A stretch of 64,000 nucleotides of DNA from Lysobacter capsici. GTDB taxonomy: Bacteria; Pseudomonadota; Gammaproteobacteria; Xanthomonadales; Xanthomonadaceae. Where the stretch lies: contig NZ_CP076103.1 of assembly GCF_018732085.1 (NCBI RefSeq), forward strand, positions 2,418,001-2,482,000, read 5' to 3'. Below, in pieces: positions 61,339-64,000 of this stretch. How positions within the stretch are numbered: position 1 is the stretch's first letter; each line of letters opens with the position of its first letter. Position numbers and translations under genes: made by a program. Under the pieces are notes generated by a model. It was not told the DNA's origin. It made no database searches and saw only the letters and a list, made by a program, of their open reading frames with translations.

Positions 61339-64000
61339 GTGGTGACCCACGACTGGAAGACTTGGGGGGTCGAACAGTGGAACGATCACCTTTTGGAGTA
61401 TTTCTTCTCGAACTGCGATGACGATCCTCCCGTCGTGGTAATGCTCGTCACGTCAGATGAGATTGCAAGAGCGACTGGAGACAGCTTGGCAACCGCTGAC
61501 CTTGCCCGCTTGTGCTTCGTCGATTCCGTCAGGCGGGCAGTGCAAGCGAAAGGTTTGCTTGAGGATGCATCCAACTATCGGGGATGGCCTACCCAGCCGC
61601 CGGTAGGGCGCCCCAAATTCATTGCGCACCTCGTATTGACCTGCTTGGCCGCATCGGAATCGTCCGAGGAATTGGCCGACGAAGGTTCTTTTATTGCGAG
61701 GCTCTGCAGGCTTGTCGAGGTTCCCCCGAATTCGCTTTCAATGCTGCCCACTCTTTGGGTTCAGCTTGCCAAATGGCTGTCTCAGCACGATAGGTCGTAT
61801 AGGCGCCTGGTCCTTCCTGACCCCGGTGGCCTTACTCGGATTGGCTACACGGTGAAGCTGACATTCCCGGATCGTCGAGATCAACAGCGCCTATCCCAGC
61901 TGCTGGATGACGCTGGGATCGCCGGAATGGTTCCGCCGACGGGGCGCGCGTTATCCGTCGTTGGCGCAGAGAGAGGACGCTTCGGGCCTGCATTTCAGCT
62001 CGCCTTCGATGACTTCAAACGCCAATTCGAGTCGCATCGTTCGAATTCCGCTGAACTTTCCATCCACAGATTTTGGGCCGCGGTAGTCGATGCCGCTCTT
62101 CGCGGGCGAGGTGTTGAAAGCTCGGCTTCGTGGACTCGGTTTTCAATTCTCGCTGAAGAGTCCGATGATGCGCTAAGCCTGTTTGCCGTCAGCGACCGAG
62201 CGGAATCGTCGCTTGGTCGCGAAGCAGTGCCGCTCCTTGCTCCATGCGGCCGGTGGCAATTTGGGCTAGTCCCCCAGGGGCAGACTTTCGAGAGCGGTGG
62301 GTTGCAGTCCATCGTCACCTCGACTCTCGCGGGTCGAACGAAATTGCCGCGCATCTCAAATTTCATTGACCAGGGGATCTTGCCATTTGCACTTGGTTCG
62401 CATGGAATTCTGGAACTCGTGGACAGAGACCAGCTCGCAGCAGCGACAACAGTTCTCGTTCACCAAGACAAGGTGAGCGATCTGCTCAAACACTATCCTA
62501 AGGGGCGTGTTCGGTCGTCGTCGTACGAGGGGTGGAGGGAAATAAGTGAGCCTAGGCTGCATGCATTGCCGTCGTCGGTTTTCCAGAATTCAAACCTAGA
62601 GAGATCATGGATTCTTCAAGAGTCGCTTTCGCAGCCAACGATTGGCCTTCGAGGAGGGGTGCGTACCGAAGAGGGGTGGCTGGGGGTTTCAGAGGTGTTG
62701 CCTGCTGTCGTGGTCGATTCCTGCTCATCCGTTTGGCTGTATACGGAGACTGGCAGGGTTGACTTGGTACGCGACGCCGAGGGGTCATGGCGCTTTCCGA
62801 TTCAAGATTGGGATGGTCAATTCGAGATCGTCGCCAAATCTGACCATTTTGAGATCAGGCGTACGATTCGATTCAACTCGACCACTTCTAGCGAGTCATT
62901 CAAGTCGCCGCGAGAACCTTGCGCGTGGCTAGTTGAAAGCATGTGTGCTTCAGCGACCCTCGATTCGACTCTTGCCGAGGAGCACGCATCTAGAGACGGC
63001 GGCGCGGAAATCAGCTTGGATGAGCCGATCTTGCTAGGAGCGGGAATTGGCGAGTTCGTAAGCGATCCGGCCAGCGCAGCCTGGTCCGTTCGAGCAATTG
63101 GGAAAAAGATCACGGGTCGGCGAGGAGCCTTGCGCGAAGAGGCCGCGCTGCCGACTTTTCGAGTCGATAGCAAGAATGCCCGCCGTCGGTGGCTAAATCT
63201 GGTGTTGAAGTCGGAGGTCGATCCCAGCGACCCAGAGTTCGGTGTCGTTAGGCGTCGGGTCAAGGGAATCGTTGCCTCGGGTGTCCTCCTTCCGAGCCGT
63301 AGTCTCTCCCAGATAGTGCCAAATATCGCGCCGCGAAGATTTGAGTCACCTAGAGCATCCGTTGATCGCCTGGTGCGCGTGATCGCAGGTAGAGCTGCTA
63401 GTCGTGCAGGACTTCCCTGGCGTGAGTGGATGGAACTGGTACCATCGATTTTACGAATCGACGCGCAGCAGCTGGGTCATCTCACCCGGGCCTGGATGGA
63501 AGCAGGATTCATTGATGTCGCGTCCTCCGCACGCTGGCGAAACCGCGCTGTATTCGTGAGATCCCCAAGGCTATTGGCATTTCGTACGGGTGGCATGGTC
63601 AACGCGGTAGTTTCTGGATTGATTCTTCCAGTAACCCAGGACTCGATTCGAGAGGCAGCGCACAAGGAGGATCTTCTACAGTTGGATTGTGGATCTGTGT
63701 CCGGGTTAGTGCCTCCAGTTCTGAGGGTCGTCGGTCATGACGAGGAAGCGGTGACTACTCTTGCGAAGGAGTTCGGGTTCCCCATCGCTTGGCTGTCCGT
63801 CGACACGATGAAACAAGTGGACTGCACGCATGTTACGCAGGGAGATGCGCCGACCCAATACGAATTTGGGGGTGAGTGGCGATTCTGGTCGCTTCTTCGT
63901 GAACCGAGAAGCGACATTCGGGTTGAGCACTATTTTCGCGCCGATCGCCCTGACTACTGGGTCGCGCATCACGAAGGCGCCTCTTTTTGGTCCTACGAGC
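61339..64000 (+). CDS. Large unassigned protein, 3'-truncated, coupled to EVE-HNH
   Basis: A reading frame of at least 887 codons from GTG 61339 (GTG 61342 is next) that continues past the window end. AGAGG lies upstream and the start is 15 bases after the nuclease stop, in the same frame. The beginning has DWKTWGVEQWNDHLLEYFF, a later part LPDPGGLTRIGYTVKLTF, and no signal peptide, membrane helix, Walker motif or nuclease motif that I recognise. Repeated beta-rich and helical blocks suggest a large multidomain cytoplasmic protein. Codon use is AT-richer than the chromosome. Partnership with the nuclease is inferred from coupling. Confidence 0.8.
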   Translation, partial: MVTHDWKTWGVEQWNDHLLEYFFSNCDDDPPVVVMLVTSDEIARATGDSLATADLARLCFVDSVRRAVQAKGLLEDASNYRGWPTQPPVGRPKFIAHLVLTCLAASESSEELADEGSFIARLCRLVEVPPNSLSMLPTLWVQLAKWLSQHDRSYRRLVLPDPGGLTRIGYTVKLTFPDRRDQQRLSQLLDDAGIAGMVPPTGRALSVVGAERGRFGPAFQLAFDDFKRQFESHRSNSAELSIHRFWAAVVDAALRGRGVESSASWTRFSILAEESDDALSLFAVSDRAESSLGREAVPLLAPCGRWQFGLVPQGQTFESGGLQSIVTSTLAGRTKLPRISNFIDQGILPFALGSHGILELVDRDQLAAATTVLVHQDKVSDLLKHYPKGRVRSSSYEGWREISEPRLHALPSSVFQNSNLERSWILQESLSQPTIGLRGGVRTEEGWLGVSEVLPAVVVDSCSSVWLYTETGRVDLVRDAEGSWRFPIQDWDGQFEIVAKSDHFEIRRTIRFNSTTSSESFKSPREPCAWLVESMCASATLDSTLAEEHASRDGGAEISLDEPILLGAGIGEFVSDPASAAWSVRAIGKKITGRRGALREEAALPTFRVDSKNARRRWLNLVLKSEVDPSDPEFGVVRRRVKGIVASGVLLPSRSLSQIVPNIAPRRFESPRASVDRLVRVIAGRAASRAGLPWREWMELVPSILRIDAQQLGHLTRAWMEAGFIDVASSARWRNRAVFVRSPRLLAFRTGGMVNAVVSGLILPVTQDSIREAAHKEDLLQLDCGSVSGLVPPVLRVVGHDEEAVTTLAKEFGFPIAWLSVDTMKQVDCTHVTQGDAPTQYEFGGEWRFWSLLREPRSDIRVEHYFRADRPDYWVAHHEGASFWSYE

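Overview
The window is a GC-rich bacterial chromosome segment, very probably from a Lysobacter-type member of the Xanthomonadaceae. This inference rests on base composition, strong AAGGAG ribosome sites, the serC-pheA-hisC-aroA operon order, the phasin/PHA-associated genes, MsrPQ, and Xanthomonad-style interspersed repeats (REP-like GTGGGAGGGGCTT palindromes, GTCATTCCCGCG palindromes, GGGAATC heptamers). Most of it is housekeeping or accessory metabolism; the last 4.6 kb is a compositionally foreign island.

Layout. 0-5.3 kb: 5'-truncated lipase, ankyrin lipoprotein, zinc ribbon, a small secreted six-cysteine protein with an EF-hand loop, an Ala-rich protein. 5.6-10.9 kb: acyltransferase, metNIQ methionine importer, VOC protein and AraC regulator. 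11-19.5 kb: a nuclease-like protein, small membrane proteins (including a 58-residue gene), an SMR efflux pump, a cation/proton antiporter, stress-type proteins, and a GNAT/XRE-cupin operon with a probably leaderless promoter. 20-26 kb: epimerase, DUF6194-like protein, a pterin gene pair (FolK-like, FolM-like), tandem macrodomains, diguanylate cyclase. 26-31 kb: nucleotide-sugar dehydrogenase, glutamate-synthase-family oxidoreductase, ArsC and tRNA-Val, separated by repeat-rich spacers.

31-45.5 kb holds a large translocator-like protein, two more six-cysteine secreted peptides, and a lipid block: TetR and acyl-CoA-binding protein divergent from a two-domain fatty acyl-CoA reductase, two phasin-like proteins, a patatin phospholipase and a PHA-system protein. 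45.7-59.2 kb: FHA protein, msrPQ, serC-pheA-hisC-aroA (serC is broken by an indel-rich stretch that looks like a sequencing or assembly fault), two TonB-like proteins, serS, azoreductase and its divergent LysR regulator.

From tRNA-Ser(UGA) at 59370 onward the DNA turns AT-richer. It contains a 312-bp element with perfect 25-bp terminal inverted repeats, an EVE-HNH nuclease gene, and, 15 bases later, a reading frame of at least 887 codons that runs off the window and that I cannot assign. This tRNA-linked pair is the best candidate for an undescribed system, most likely anti-phage or restriction related.
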